NCBI GenBank assembly: GCA_040880485.1
Contig: JBBDIJ010000007.1
Coordinates: forward strand, 95,770-159,769
DNA length: 64,000 nucleotides
Reading direction: 5' to 3'
Source of the DNA: JBBDIJ01 sp040880485
GTDB lineage: Bacteria; Bacteroidota; Rhodothermia; Balneolales; Balneolaceae
A program made the translations under genes and the position numbers. The notes beneath the pieces were generated by a model. It was given only the letters and a program-made list of their open reading frames with translations. It made no database searches and was not told the origin of the DNA. Every line of letters starts with the position of its first letter. The first letter of the stretch is position 1. Shown here in pieces: positions 54,211-63,399 of this stretch.

Positions 54211-57054
54211 ATGAGACGATCCCTTTTACCGACTCTATTCTCCCTGACATTGGGCATGGCATGCACCCCTACCGGTGCAGTTGAAGAGCCTCCCCAACCG
54301 GAGGCGTCTGTTCAAAATAGCGGCCAGGAGCTGGGTGACCCGCTCAATACCGGCCGATGGGTTATCGGATTCGGGAATAGCGGCATCAACCGACTGGTCT
54401 TTCCGCAGGATCCCCGTCAGGCGAACGCTCTCGACGGAGTGCTCGGCCAGGTCGATGTGCGATATCAGTTCGGGGACGGCGACTGGCTGAACTTTGCCAC
54501 CGACGACCGGAATCTGGATGTCGATCCCGAAAACCGGAGGCTGACTTATGTCTACGCCGGAGAGGATCGGCCGTTCAGGATGGAACAGACCTTCTCAGTT
54601 AACGGAGACGCCCTGGAGTGGAACATCGAGGTCCGCAACCAGACACCAAATCCGGTCACCATCGGAGATGTGGCGATCCGCGTGCCCTGGAGGAGCCCGT
54701 CGGGCGGCAACTCGCAATACATCTTCGAGGAGGCCTTTAACAAAAGGCATTTTATCTCCGGTGACGGCTCCTTCATGATCTTCAGCAAACCCGGCGGTGG
54801 CTCTCCCTTTCTGCTGCTTGCGGTTCAACCCGGAACCGGACTGGAATACTTCACCCCGGAAGAGGACGAAAACTCTTACCGGGCTTACGTCCACTCGGGA
54901 TACAGCGGCAACGCTCAGTCGGAAGGAACATGGCGCCTGCCCCATACCTATCTGGAACTCGACCCGGAGGGCGAAGGCACTGACCGCTTCTCCTACGGCT
55001 TTACCCTTCACTGGGCAGAAAGTTACGATGAGCTGCGGGAGCTGCTGGTAGAGAATGATCTGATTGACGTCCGGGTGGTGCCGGGGATGACGGTACCGGA
55101 AGACCTGGAGGCGAAGTTTTCCCTCCACACACGTACTTCTATTGAAGAGGTCGTTGCGGAGTTTCCGAACGATACAGAGATCAACTATCTGGGCGAGAGT
55201 TTGCCAGATCACCATATCTACAGTGTGAAATTCAACCGGCTGGGCGAGAACATGATCACCGTTCGTTTCGATGGCGGCCGCGAGACCTATTTGGAGTTCT
55301 TCTCCACCGAACCAGTCGAAACATTGATGCGAAAACGCACCGATTTCATTGTCAACAATCAGCAGCATCGCAACCCGGATGTCTGGTACGACGGCCTTTT
55401 CTCTGTCTGGGACATGAAGAACCAGGTACTGAGGGGACCCGACGACACCGACGGATATGACGGCTGGTGGGGTTACGTGCTGGCGGCCGATGACCCGGCC
55501 CTGGGGATAGCTCCCATGATCGCATCCTGGAACGCCCTCTACCCGGATGAAGATCAGATCGAAGCGATCGAATACTACCTGGAACGATATGTCTGGGGTG
55601 GCCTTCAGCGTACCGACGAGCAGGACCCTTATCCTTACGGTATTTACGGGGTTCCCAACTGGTACGTTGCCAGTGATGTGGACAGACGAGCGGAAATCGA
55701 ATCCCAGACAAATCTCGACAAGATGAAGGTGTGGCGGGCGTACGACTATCCACACATCTTCATGCTCTACTACCATATGTACCAGATCGCCGACCGCTAT
55801 CCGGAGATGGTCAACTACCTGGACGCAGAGGGTTATCTGGAGCGGATGGTTGGAACGGCCAAAGCGTTCTTCCGATATCCCTACGAAATCCTCGCCTATT
55901 ATCGGATCTATGAGACTGGTCATTACAATGAGATGTTGTTGCCGGAGATTATAGAGCTGCTGGAGGAGAAGGGACGGCAGGAAGACGCGGACTTCCTCCG
56001 CCGGGAGTGGGAGAAGAAGGTGTTGTTCCATACGTATGGCCACCCCCATCCCTACGGTTCGGAGTACTCCTTCGACCGCACCGCGTTTGAATCGACCTAT
56101 GCGTTTGCGCGCTACGGTTCAACCCATGAGATTGAACCGGGCGACAGCCTCTGGTATGACAAGAACCGGGACATGTGGCATTCGTATGACGAGGTGAACC
56201 GTTCGGATATCCGGGAGTTTATGGACAGGCAGCACTACGCCGGACTGGCGGTACGCGGATGGCTGGAACCGAAATACTTCCTGCTCGGAGCAGATTTCAG
56301 ATTTCACACCGATATTAATACGATGAGTTACATGGCCAAAATGGGCGGCTGGTCGGTCCTGAACTACGGCCTGGAGTTTGCCGATGAGCCGCATGACTGG
56401 CTGCAGCTCGGCTATGCCAGCTACCTGAGTTCATTTGCGCTGATGAACACCGGTACCGAAGAGACCGATTATGGATTCTTTTTTCCGGGAGAAGAGAACG
56501 ACGGAGCGCTGGGTTGGAGATTCATGGAGGCCAAACACGCCCGCGCCTGGATTCGAAAAGATGAAGTCCGGGGGCCGTGGCGGTATGACGGGGAGGAGAA
56601 CCTTGGAATGGGTGCCGTTACCCGGCTTGCCTCGACCATTCTGACCGAGGACCCAATCTTCGGCTGGACCGCCTATGGTGCCAACATGGAGCAGTTGTCG
56701 GACGGATTTGAGATTTATCCCAGGGACGGCGTACGTGTCCGTTTCTGGCTTGTGGACGGGGAGAACCGGCTCGGCGTTCAGTTGGCGAGGGATAGCTGGT
56801 CCGCAACCCGTCCGATACGGGTATCCGACGATCTCGGCCATCTGGAGCTGCCGATTGAAAATACCACCGGCACCAGCCACACCACCAGGCTGGAGCTGCA
56901 GATCCACAATGGAGAGCAGTGGCGGGTATCCCTGGACGGCAATGTCATTGAGCCTGTCCGGGAGGATGACTTTTTTGAATTCGAACGTAACGTATATGAG
57001 TTGAGCATCTCTGACCTGAACCACAGGCTTGAGGTGATACGGCTTTCAGATTAA
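54211..57054 (+). CDS. Array lipoprotein 3 (DUF5695-like; candidate glycan-active enzyme)
   Basis: The 947-residue product has lipobox Cys18 (TLGMAC). Core positions used for comparison: W392-Y393-D394 and D401 in WYDGLFSVWDM, D469-E470 in QRTDEQDPYPYG, E574 in YNEM, D622 and E627 in FDRTAFEST, D660-E661 in HSYDE. These acids recur in all or most copies and are candidates for catalysis. A unique loop LGADFRFHTDINTMSYMAK replaces the insert of copies 2 and 4. The middle segment (VVPGMTVPEDLEAKFSLHTRTS) is nearly identical in protein and close in DNA to copy 4, suggesting recent duplication or gene conversion. It starts 19 bases after copy 2. Confidence 0.75.
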   Translation: MRRSLLPTLFSLTLGMACTPTGAVEEPPQPEASVQNSGQELGDPLNTGRWVIGFGNSGINRLVFPQDPRQANALDGVLGQVDVRYQFGDGDWLNFATDDRNLDVDPENRRLTYVYAGEDRPFRMEQTFSVNGDALEWNIEVRNQTPNPVTIGDVAIRVPWRSPSGGNSQYIFEEAFNKRHFISGDGSFMIFSKPGGGSPFLLLAVQPGTGLEYFTPEEDENSYRAYVHSGYSGNAQSEGTWRLPHTYLELDPEGEGTDRFSYGFTLHWAESYDELRELLVENDLIDVRVVPGMTVPEDLEAKFSLHTRTSIEEVVAEFPNDTEINYLGESLPDHHIYSVKFNRLGENMITVRFDGGRETYLEFFSTEPVETLMRKRTDFIVNNQQHRNPDVWYDGLFSVWDMKNQVLRGPDDTDGYDGWWGYVLAADDPALGIAPMIASWNALYPDEDQIEAIEYYLERYVWGGLQRTDEQDPYPYGIYGVPNWYVASDVDRRAEIESQTNLDKMKVWRAYDYPHIFMLYYHMYQIADRYPEMVNYLDAEGYLERMVGTAKAFFRYPYEILAYYRIYETGHYNEMLLPEIIELLEEKGRQEDADFLRREWEKKVLFHTYGHPHPYGSEYSFDRTAFESTYAFARYGSTHEIEPGDSLWYDKNRDMWHSYDEVNRSDIREFMDRQHYAGLAVRGWLEPKYFLLGADFRFHTDINTMSYMAKMGGWSVLNYGLEFADEPHDWLQLGYASYLSSFALMNTGTEETDYGFFFPGEENDGALGWRFMEAKHARAWIRKDEVRGPWRYDGEENLGMGAVTRLASTILTEDPIFGWTAYGANMEQLSDGFEIYPRDGVRVRFWLVDGENRLGVQLARDSWSATRPIRVSDDLGHLELPIENTTGTSHTTRLELQIHNGEQWRVSLDGNVIEPVREDDFFEFERNVYELSISDLNHRLEVIRLSD

Positions 57055-57126
57055 CACTCTTGCTGCAGGCCCAACACGCCCTTGCCAGTCGGCACGGGGT
57101 TAAACACCAGTAAAAACACCACAACT

Positions 57127-59970
57127 ATGAAACGATCCATCTTTCCAGCTGCCCTGTCACTCCTGTTGTGCATGGCGTGCGCCACCCCCCAGCCCGAAGA
57201 ACAGACTCAGGGTACTGCAACGCTGCAGGCTGATAACCAGGCTACTGCCCAGAGCAATCCCGATGCACTCTCAAACGACCGCTGGAAAATCGAATATAGT
57301 GACACCGGACTGACTCAACTGACCTACCCTTCCGACCCGCACGAGGCCAATGTGCTGAGTGGTACCCTCGGCCATATGGACGTACGTTACCGGTTCGGAA
57401 ACGGGGAGTGGCAGGATTTAAGCCACGACAATCGGCAGATAAACGTAAATTCCGGCAGCCGGACAGTGACTTATCTGGATGAACCGGATGATCAGCCGTT
57501 CCGAATGGTTCAGACCTTTCGAAACAACGGTGATGCACTGGAGTGGAACATCGACGTACACAACCTGTCATCGTCTCCGGTAACACTTGGCGATGTGGCC
57601 ATTCGTTTTCCCTGGAATGGTCCGGGTGGAGGCGGCCCGCTGAACATTTTCCGTCAGGGCTTCACCAAAAAGCACTTCATCTCCGGTGATGGTTCCCACA
57701 TGATCTTCACCAAAGGTGGCGGAGAACCTCCATTTCTGCTGCTGGCGGTTCAACCCGGTACAAAACTTGAATATTTTGATGCGGGAGGCGGCAATCCCTA
57801 CCGGGCGTATGTCCATTCCGGTTACAGCGGAAACGCCCAGACGGAAGGAACCTGGCGCCTGCCCCATACCTACCTGGATCTGGGCCCTGCAGACAGCGAT
57901 AATGACAGCTTCTCCTACGGCTTCACCCTCCACTGGGCAGAAACCTACGACGAGCTCCGGGAGGTACTGGTAGAAAATGATCTGATTGATGTGCGGGTCG
58001 TGCCGGGCATGACGGTTCCGGAAGATCTGGAGGCGAAATTTTCGCTCCACACACGTACTTCCATTGAAGACGTCGTTGCGGAGTTTCCGAACGAAACAGA
58101 GATCAACTATCTGGGCGAGAGCGAGCCGAATCACCATATATACAGCGTCAAATTCAACAAGCTCGGTGAAAACATGATCACCGTCCGTTTTGATGGCGGA
58201 CGTGAGACCTTTCTGGAGTTCTTCTCCACCGAGCCGGTCGAAACGCTGATGCATAAACGGTCCGATTTTATAGTGAACAGCCAGCAGCACCGCAATCCCG
58301 ATGTCTGGTATGACGGGCTCTACTCTGTATGGGATATGAAGAACGGTGTTCTGCGCGGACCCGACAACACCGACGGCTTTGATGGCTGGTGGGGTTACGT
58401 GCTGGCTGCTGATGATCCGGCGCTGGGAATTGCTCCCATGGTCGCTTCGTGGAATGCTATCTATCCGGATGAACACCAGATCGAATCTCTCGAGTACTAC
58501 CTGGAACGGTATGTATGGGGTGGGCTCCAGCGAACCGACGAAGAGGAGTCCTATCCGTACGGCATCTATGGCGTCCCCAACTGGTATGTAGCCAGTGATG
58601 TGGAACGAAGAAGGGAGATCGAATCCGGTTCGAGTCTCGAATTGACGAAGGTGTGGAGAGCCTATGACTACCCACACATTTTTATGCTATACTACCACAT
58701 GTACCAGATTGCCGAGCGCTATCCCGATATGGTGAACTACCTGGATGCCGAGGGCTACCTGGAACGGATGATCGGGACGGCCGAAGCCTTCTTCGAATAC
58801 CCGTATGAGATCTCATCCTACTACCGGATCTATGAGGCGGGCTACTACAACGAGATGTTGTTGCCGGAGATGATTGAACTGCTGGAAGAGGTGGGACGGC
58901 AGGATGTAGCGGATTATCTGCGCCGCGAATGGGAGAAGAAGGTTCTGTTCCATACGTACAGCCACCCCTATCCATACGGGTCGGAGTATGCGTTTGACCG
59001 GACCGCGTTTGAATCTACCTACGCATTCGCACGTTACGGTGCCATCCATGAGATTGCACCGGGAGACAGCCTCTGGTACGACAGGAACCGGGATATGTGG
59101 CACTCGTATGACGAGACGAGCCGGGAGGATGTCCGGGAGTTCATGGACCGGCAGCATTACGCCAACCTGGCGACCCGCGGCTGGCTTGAACCGAAATATT
59201 TCCTGATGGGTTCGGATCTGATTCGCCACAGCCATACGTTTATCCTGAGCTATATGGCCAAGATGGGCGGATGGTCGATTCTGAATTACGGCCTCGAATT
59301 CTCTGATGAGCCGCATGACTGGCTGCAGCTCGGCTATAACAGCTATCTGAGCTCGTTCGCCCTGATGAACACCGGTACCGAAGAGAGCAATTACGGCTAC
59401 TGGTTCCCGGGGGAAGTAAACGACGGAGCGATCGGATGGGCCTTCATGGAGTCGAAACACGGAAGGGCCTGGGTTCGGAAAGATGAAGATCGCGGTGCTT
59501 GGCGGTACGACGGAGAGATCAATCTCGGTATCGGCACGGTGACCCGCCTCGCTTCTACTATTCTGACGGATGACCCGATCTTCGGCTGGACCGCCTACGG
59601 AGCCAATCTGGAGCGTTCAGGAGGGGCCTTTGAAATGGTACCCCGAGATGGTGTTCGCATCCGCTTCTGGATGGTGGACGAAGCGAGCCACATCGGAATA
59701 CAGCTGGAGAGAGACGGCTGGGCGGAAGGCCGTCCGATTCGCGTCTCGGAAGATCTGGGACGGGCGGAACTGCAGATCGAAAACCGTACAGGAACCACTC
59801 ACACCAACCGCCTTCAGCTTCAGGTTCATGACGGGCAGCAGTGGCAAGTCTCCCTGGACGGCAACGTTCTTGAACCGGTAGAGGAGGAGGACTTCTTTGA
59901 ATTCGAGCGTATCGTTTATGAGTTGAATATCAGCGATCCGCTCCACAATCTTGAGGTGACACAATTATGA
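57127..59970 (+). CDS. Array lipoprotein 4 (DUF5695-like; candidate glycan-active enzyme)
   Basis: The ATG at 57127 gives a proper lipoprotein signal (MKRSIFPAALSLLLC-MAC, Cys18); a TTG 45 bases upstream is open but adds a polar stretch. The 947-residue product has the shared domains, with the core at W394 (VWYDGLYSVWDM), QRTDEEESYPYGIYG, YYNEMLLPEMIELL, YAFDRTAFEST and HSYDETSREDVREFM. It holds the MGSDLIRHSHTFILSYMAK insert like copy 2, but its middle domain follows copy 3. It starts 72 bases after copy 3, and its stop overlaps the start of copy 5 by four bases, so these two are translationally coupled. Confidence 0.75.
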   Translation: MKRSIFPAALSLLLCMACATPQPEEQTQGTATLQADNQATAQSNPDALSNDRWKIEYSDTGLTQLTYPSDPHEANVLSGTLGHMDVRYRFGNGEWQDLSHDNRQINVNSGSRTVTYLDEPDDQPFRMVQTFRNNGDALEWNIDVHNLSSSPVTLGDVAIRFPWNGPGGGGPLNIFRQGFTKKHFISGDGSHMIFTKGGGEPPFLLLAVQPGTKLEYFDAGGGNPYRAYVHSGYSGNAQTEGTWRLPHTYLDLGPADSDNDSFSYGFTLHWAETYDELREVLVENDLIDVRVVPGMTVPEDLEAKFSLHTRTSIEDVVAEFPNETEINYLGESEPNHHIYSVKFNKLGENMITVRFDGGRETFLEFFSTEPVETLMHKRSDFIVNSQQHRNPDVWYDGLYSVWDMKNGVLRGPDNTDGFDGWWGYVLAADDPALGIAPMVASWNAIYPDEHQIESLEYYLERYVWGGLQRTDEEESYPYGIYGVPNWYVASDVERRREIESGSSLELTKVWRAYDYPHIFMLYYHMYQIAERYPDMVNYLDAEGYLERMIGTAEAFFEYPYEISSYYRIYEAGYYNEMLLPEMIELLEEVGRQDVADYLRREWEKKVLFHTYSHPYPYGSEYAFDRTAFESTYAFARYGAIHEIAPGDSLWYDRNRDMWHSYDETSREDVREFMDRQHYANLATRGWLEPKYFLMGSDLIRHSHTFILSYMAKMGGWSILNYGLEFSDEPHDWLQLGYNSYLSSFALMNTGTEESNYGYWFPGEVNDGAIGWAFMESKHGRAWVRKDEDRGAWRYDGEINLGIGTVTRLASTILTDDPIFGWTAYGANLERSGGAFEMVPRDGVRIRFWMVDEASHIGIQLERDGWAEGRPIRVSEDLGRAELQIENRTGTTHTNRLQLQVHDGQQWQVSLDGNVLEPVEEEDFFEFERIVYELNISDPLHNLEVTQL

Positions 59971-62735
59971 AACCATTTATCTATCCAGCCGCCATGTCGC
60001 TTCTGTTCTGTGTGGCGTGCACCTACAGCCAGGCCGAAGAACAGACTCAGGACGGCTCAAACACCTTCTCCAACGAGTGGCTGGATGTCGGATTCAGCAA
60101 CAGTGGCGTCAACCGGATTAACTTTCCCGGTGACCCTCACGATGCCAATCTGATAGACGGCACCCTCGGATCCATCGACGTCGTTTATCAATACGGAGAG
60201 GGAGACTGGCTGAACGTTGCCACAGGCGGACGGGACCGGGAGATAGACACGAACGAACAGAGGGCTACCTTTGTCGACTTCCGGGACGACCGTCCAATTC
60301 GAATGGAACAGAACTTTACCCTGGATGGGAACAAACTGATCTGGGACATCGAAGTGTGGAACCAGACACCCTATCCGGTCACACTCGGGGATTTCTCTGT
60401 AGATATCGCTTCGAGATCATCTTCGGGTGGTAATAAGCAGTATAATTTTGAGGAGAGCTTTACCAGACGCCATTTTGTGTCTGCCGACGGTTCTTTCATG
60501 GTTTTCAGCAAAAGAGGTGGAGCCCCGCCTTATGCACTACTCGCGGTTCAGCCCGGAACCTCTCTGGAGTACTATGAGGGATCGGACTATTTCATCCACT
60601 CCGGACTAACCGGCAACAACCAGACAGAGGGGACCTGGCGGCAGCCACATACCTATCTGGAACTCGGACCGGAGGGAGAAGGGAATGACCGGGTCACCTA
60701 TGGGTTTACCCTTCACCGGGCAGATACGTACGATGAGCTGCGTGACCTTCTTGTTGAGAACGATCTGATTGATGTGCGTGTAGTACCCGGCATGACGGTT
60801 CCCGAAGACCTGGAAGCAAAGTTCTCCCTGCACACCCGGACTACCATCGATGATGTTGTAGCAGAGTTCCCGGATGATACCGAAATCACCTATCTCGGGG
60901 AGAGCCAGCCGGATCACCATCTCTACAGCGTCAAATTCAACCGGCTCGGCGAAAACATGATCACCGTCCACTTTGACGGAGACCGGAAGACCAACCTTGA
61001 GTTCTTTGCCACCGAACCGATTGCCACCCTGATTGAGAAGAGGACCCGGTTCATGGTAGAAAATCAGCAGCATCGTAATCCGGATGTCTGGTACGACGGG
61101 CTCTTCTCCGTCTGGGATATGAAAAATCAGGTACTACGGGGGCCAGACAACCCCGATGTCTATGAGCATTGGTGGGGTTATGTTCTGGCGGCCGACGATC
61201 CCGCTCTCGGCCACGCCCCGTATCTGGCATCTGTGAATGCCATTGACCCGGAACCAGAGCAGATCGAAGCGATCGAGTACTACCTGGAGAATTATGTCTG
61301 GGGTGGGTTGCAGCGAACCGATGAGCAGGACCCTTACCCCTATGGGGTCTACGGAACGCCCAACTGGAAAACCGCCAGCGACCCACTGGGGAGGCTGGGT
61401 ATCGAAACCCAGAACCACAACAGTATGAAGGTGTGGAGGTCATATGACTACCCCCACATCATGATGCTCTACTACCACATGTATCAGATCGCAGAGCGTT
61501 ATCCCGATATGGTCAACTATCTGGATGCCGATGGTTATCTGGAGAGGTTGTGGGGAACGGCACAGGCGTTCTTCAACTATCCCTACAACATTCTTACCTA
61601 CTACGAAACGTATCAGTGGGGGCTCTATAACGAACTGCTCGTTCCGGAAATGGTGGAACTGCTGGAGGAGAAGGGCCGGCAGGAAGACGCTGACTGGCTG
61701 CGCCGCGAATGGGAGAAGAAGGTGCTCTATTTCGTCTATGAAGACCCCTATCCCTACCGCTCAGAATATGCGACCGACCGTACTGCATTCGAATCTACCT
61801 ATGCTCTGGCCCGATACGGTGCCACGGTAGACATCCCACCGGGAGACAGCCTCTGGTTTAACAAGGTTGAAGAGTCCTGGTACTCCTACGATGAGGGAGA
61901 TATTCACCGGGAAGATGCCCGCGAATTTATGGAGCAGCAGCACTACGCAGGTCTGGCGGTTCGTGGGTGGCTGGAACCCAAATATTTCCAGCTCGGGGCC
62001 GACGGTTCGATGAGTTACATGGCGCGTATGCACGGCTGGTCCATTCTCAACTACGGTCTGGAGTTTGCTGATGACCCGCACGACTGGTTGCAGCTCGGCT
62101 ACGCCAGCTACCTCAGCTCATTCTCTCTGGTTAATACCGGCCGGCCGGAGACCGATTACGGCTTCTGGTTCCCGGGAGAAGAGAACGACGGCGCCCTCGG
62201 GTGGGCGTTCCAGCGAAGCAAGCATGGCGGTGTCTGGGCCCGACAGCAAGAAGACCGTGGTTCGTGGCGGTACGACGGAGAAGGGAACCTCGGAATGGGG
62301 GCCGTGACCCGTACCGCTACCACCATTCTGACCGAAGACCCGATTTTCGGATGGACCGCTTATGGAGCCAACATGGAGCAGACTTCAGACGGTTTTGATA
62401 TCTACCCCCGGGACGGTGTATTAATCCGGTTCTGGCTGGTAGACGGAGAGAACCGGCTCGGCGTTGAGCTGGAGCGGGACGGATGGTCGGAAGAAGACCC
62501 TATCCGGGTATCCGACGATCTCGGCAATCTGGAATTCCAGATCGAGAACCGGACCGGCACCACTCACACCAACCGGCTGGAGCTGCAGATCCACAATGGA
62601 GAGCAGTGGCAGGTCTCTCTGGACGGCAACGTCATCGAGCCCTTTCGGCAGGATGACTTTTATCAATTCGAGCGAAACGTCTATGAGCTGCCAATATCGG
62701 CAGGTGAAAATCGCCTGGAACTGGTGAAAAACTGA
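59967..62735 (+). CDS. Array lipoprotein 5 (DUF5695-like; candidate glycan-active enzyme)
   Basis: The last copy, 922 residues, with lipobox Cys18 (LLFCVAC), again MKP-x4-PAAMSLLF, very close to the signal of copy 4. The N-terminal spacer is shorter, and the core begins at W375 (VWYDGLFSVWDM). It has YEGSDYFIHSGLTGNNQTEG in the sandwich and SMSYMARMHGWS in place of the insert, as in copy 1, and YDEGDIHREDAREFM at the HSYDE position. So it pairs with copy 1 in the loop and with copy 4 in the signal region. An intrinsic terminator follows 28 bases after the stop and appears to end the array transcript. Confidence 0.75.
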   Translation: MKPFIYPAAMSLLFCVACTYSQAEEQTQDGSNTFSNEWLDVGFSNSGVNRINFPGDPHDANLIDGTLGSIDVVYQYGEGDWLNVATGGRDREIDTNEQRATFVDFRDDRPIRMEQNFTLDGNKLIWDIEVWNQTPYPVTLGDFSVDIASRSSSGGNKQYNFEESFTRRHFVSADGSFMVFSKRGGAPPYALLAVQPGTSLEYYEGSDYFIHSGLTGNNQTEGTWRQPHTYLELGPEGEGNDRVTYGFTLHRADTYDELRDLLVENDLIDVRVVPGMTVPEDLEAKFSLHTRTTIDDVVAEFPDDTEITYLGESQPDHHLYSVKFNRLGENMITVHFDGDRKTNLEFFATEPIATLIEKRTRFMVENQQHRNPDVWYDGLFSVWDMKNQVLRGPDNPDVYEHWWGYVLAADDPALGHAPYLASVNAIDPEPEQIEAIEYYLENYVWGGLQRTDEQDPYPYGVYGTPNWKTASDPLGRLGIETQNHNSMKVWRSYDYPHIMMLYYHMYQIAERYPDMVNYLDADGYLERLWGTAQAFFNYPYNILTYYETYQWGLYNELLVPEMVELLEEKGRQEDADWLRREWEKKVLYFVYEDPYPYRSEYATDRTAFESTYALARYGATVDIPPGDSLWFNKVEESWYSYDEGDIHREDAREFMEQQHYAGLAVRGWLEPKYFQLGADGSMSYMARMHGWSILNYGLEFADDPHDWLQLGYASYLSSFSLVNTGRPETDYGFWFPGEENDGALGWAFQRSKHGGVWARQQEDRGSWRYDGEGNLGMGAVTRTATTILTEDPIFGWTAYGANMEQTSDGFDIYPRDGVLIRFWLVDGENRLGVELERDGWSEEDPIRVSDDLGNLEFQIENRTGTTHTNRLELQIHNGEQWQVSLDGNVIEPFRQDDFYQFERNVYELPISAGENRLELVKN

Positions 62736-62763
62736 CCCCTGCTTTCAAATTGAACGGATTCAG

Positions 62764-62795
62764 AACGGCACCTTGATGGTGCCGTTTCTGTTTTG
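62764..62795 (+). terminator. Rho-independent terminator after the array
   Basis: AACGGCACC (62764-62772) pairs perfectly with GGTGCCGTT (62778-62786) around a five-base loop and is followed by TCTGTTTTG, a T-rich tract. Confidence 0.78.
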
Positions 62796-63162
62796 TGAAA
62801 GATCTTGACGAAGATACTGTAAAGGGGAAATCCTGGGATGAGTTTCGGAATTCGGGTCGTAGGGCATTCCGTGTTTGACAAATAGATAATCTGACATTCA
62901 TCACTTGTAAATTTGAGAGTAGCAGACTCATGTGTTCACGGGAAATAGAGCAAATGGTCTGGGTTAGAATGAAATTAACCCCAGACACTATAATACGCTT
63001 ATATATTATTATTTAAATTACTATAATATGATATTCATCAATCTATTGAAGCGAATTATACTATAAGTTATAGAGAATTATTTGACTTTTTTTGATTTCG
63101 GATTGTTTTTTTGTACGTGTGCAGTTGCACTATCGTTAATAAAAGTCAAAATAGGAGGCAGG
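62796..63162. other. AT-rich gene-free stretch
   Basis: No gene supported. The part 62975-63080 is strongly AT-rich (runs of ATAT/TTATAT). A TAAATTTG at 62908-62915 resembles a -7 element, but the nearest upstream TTTG is 30 bases away. An AGGAGG at about 63152-63157 stands before the broken gene. Confidence 0.5.
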
Positions 63163-63399
63163 TATGAAAAAAATCTACCCCCACCCCCTCCACCGTTAAC
63201 TGCAGATATTGACGGACCACAATACATTGATGTTGGTACAGCTGGAATGTTTACAGTTGATGTCAATAATGAAGAGCCCCCGGTGGAGTATCTCTGGTAT
63301 AAAGAGAAGTATGAGTTCGGACAACCGACAGGCGTCATTGATACACTTCATCATTGGAATTATGACTACGGTTATTATCCGGGTCAAAATCCTGAATAA
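63163..63399 (+). pseudogene. Frameshifted remnant of a small exported protein
   Basis: A strong AGGAGG precedes ATG at 63163, but the frame from that ATG (starting MKKIYPHP) stops after 11 codons. The other frame, entered across the A-rich run at 63164-63172, reads on as NLPPPPPPLTADIDGPQ and VEYLWYKEKYEFGQPTG up to a stop at 63399. This second part looks like an immunoglobulin-like or linker fragment. A one-base slip in the A-run, possibly with loss of the signal region, would explain it. A frameshifted true gene or assembly error is also possible. Confidence 0.5.

Larger units (their letters stand above)
48488..62735 (+). repeat. Tandem array of five paralogous lipoprotein genes
   Basis: Five whole genes of about 2.8 kb repeat in the same direction with gaps of 49, 19, 72 and -4 bases. 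They share domain order, length, lipobox position and many motifs. Copies 1 and 5, and copies 2 and 4, share loop variants, so neighbours are not simply closest relatives. The N-termini and loop regions differ most. Confidence 0.88.

Noticed and set aside
48488..62735. Array as SusC/SusD-type polysaccharide utilisation locus or as phage/mobile element
   Set aside because: No TonB-dependent receptor, SusD-like gene, integrase, transposase or terminal repeat is visible; the repeats are whole protein genes, not insertion elements.
62908..62915. TAAATTTG as promoter for the genes after the array
   Set aside because: The only nearby TTTG lies 30 bases upstream, too far for this promoter type.
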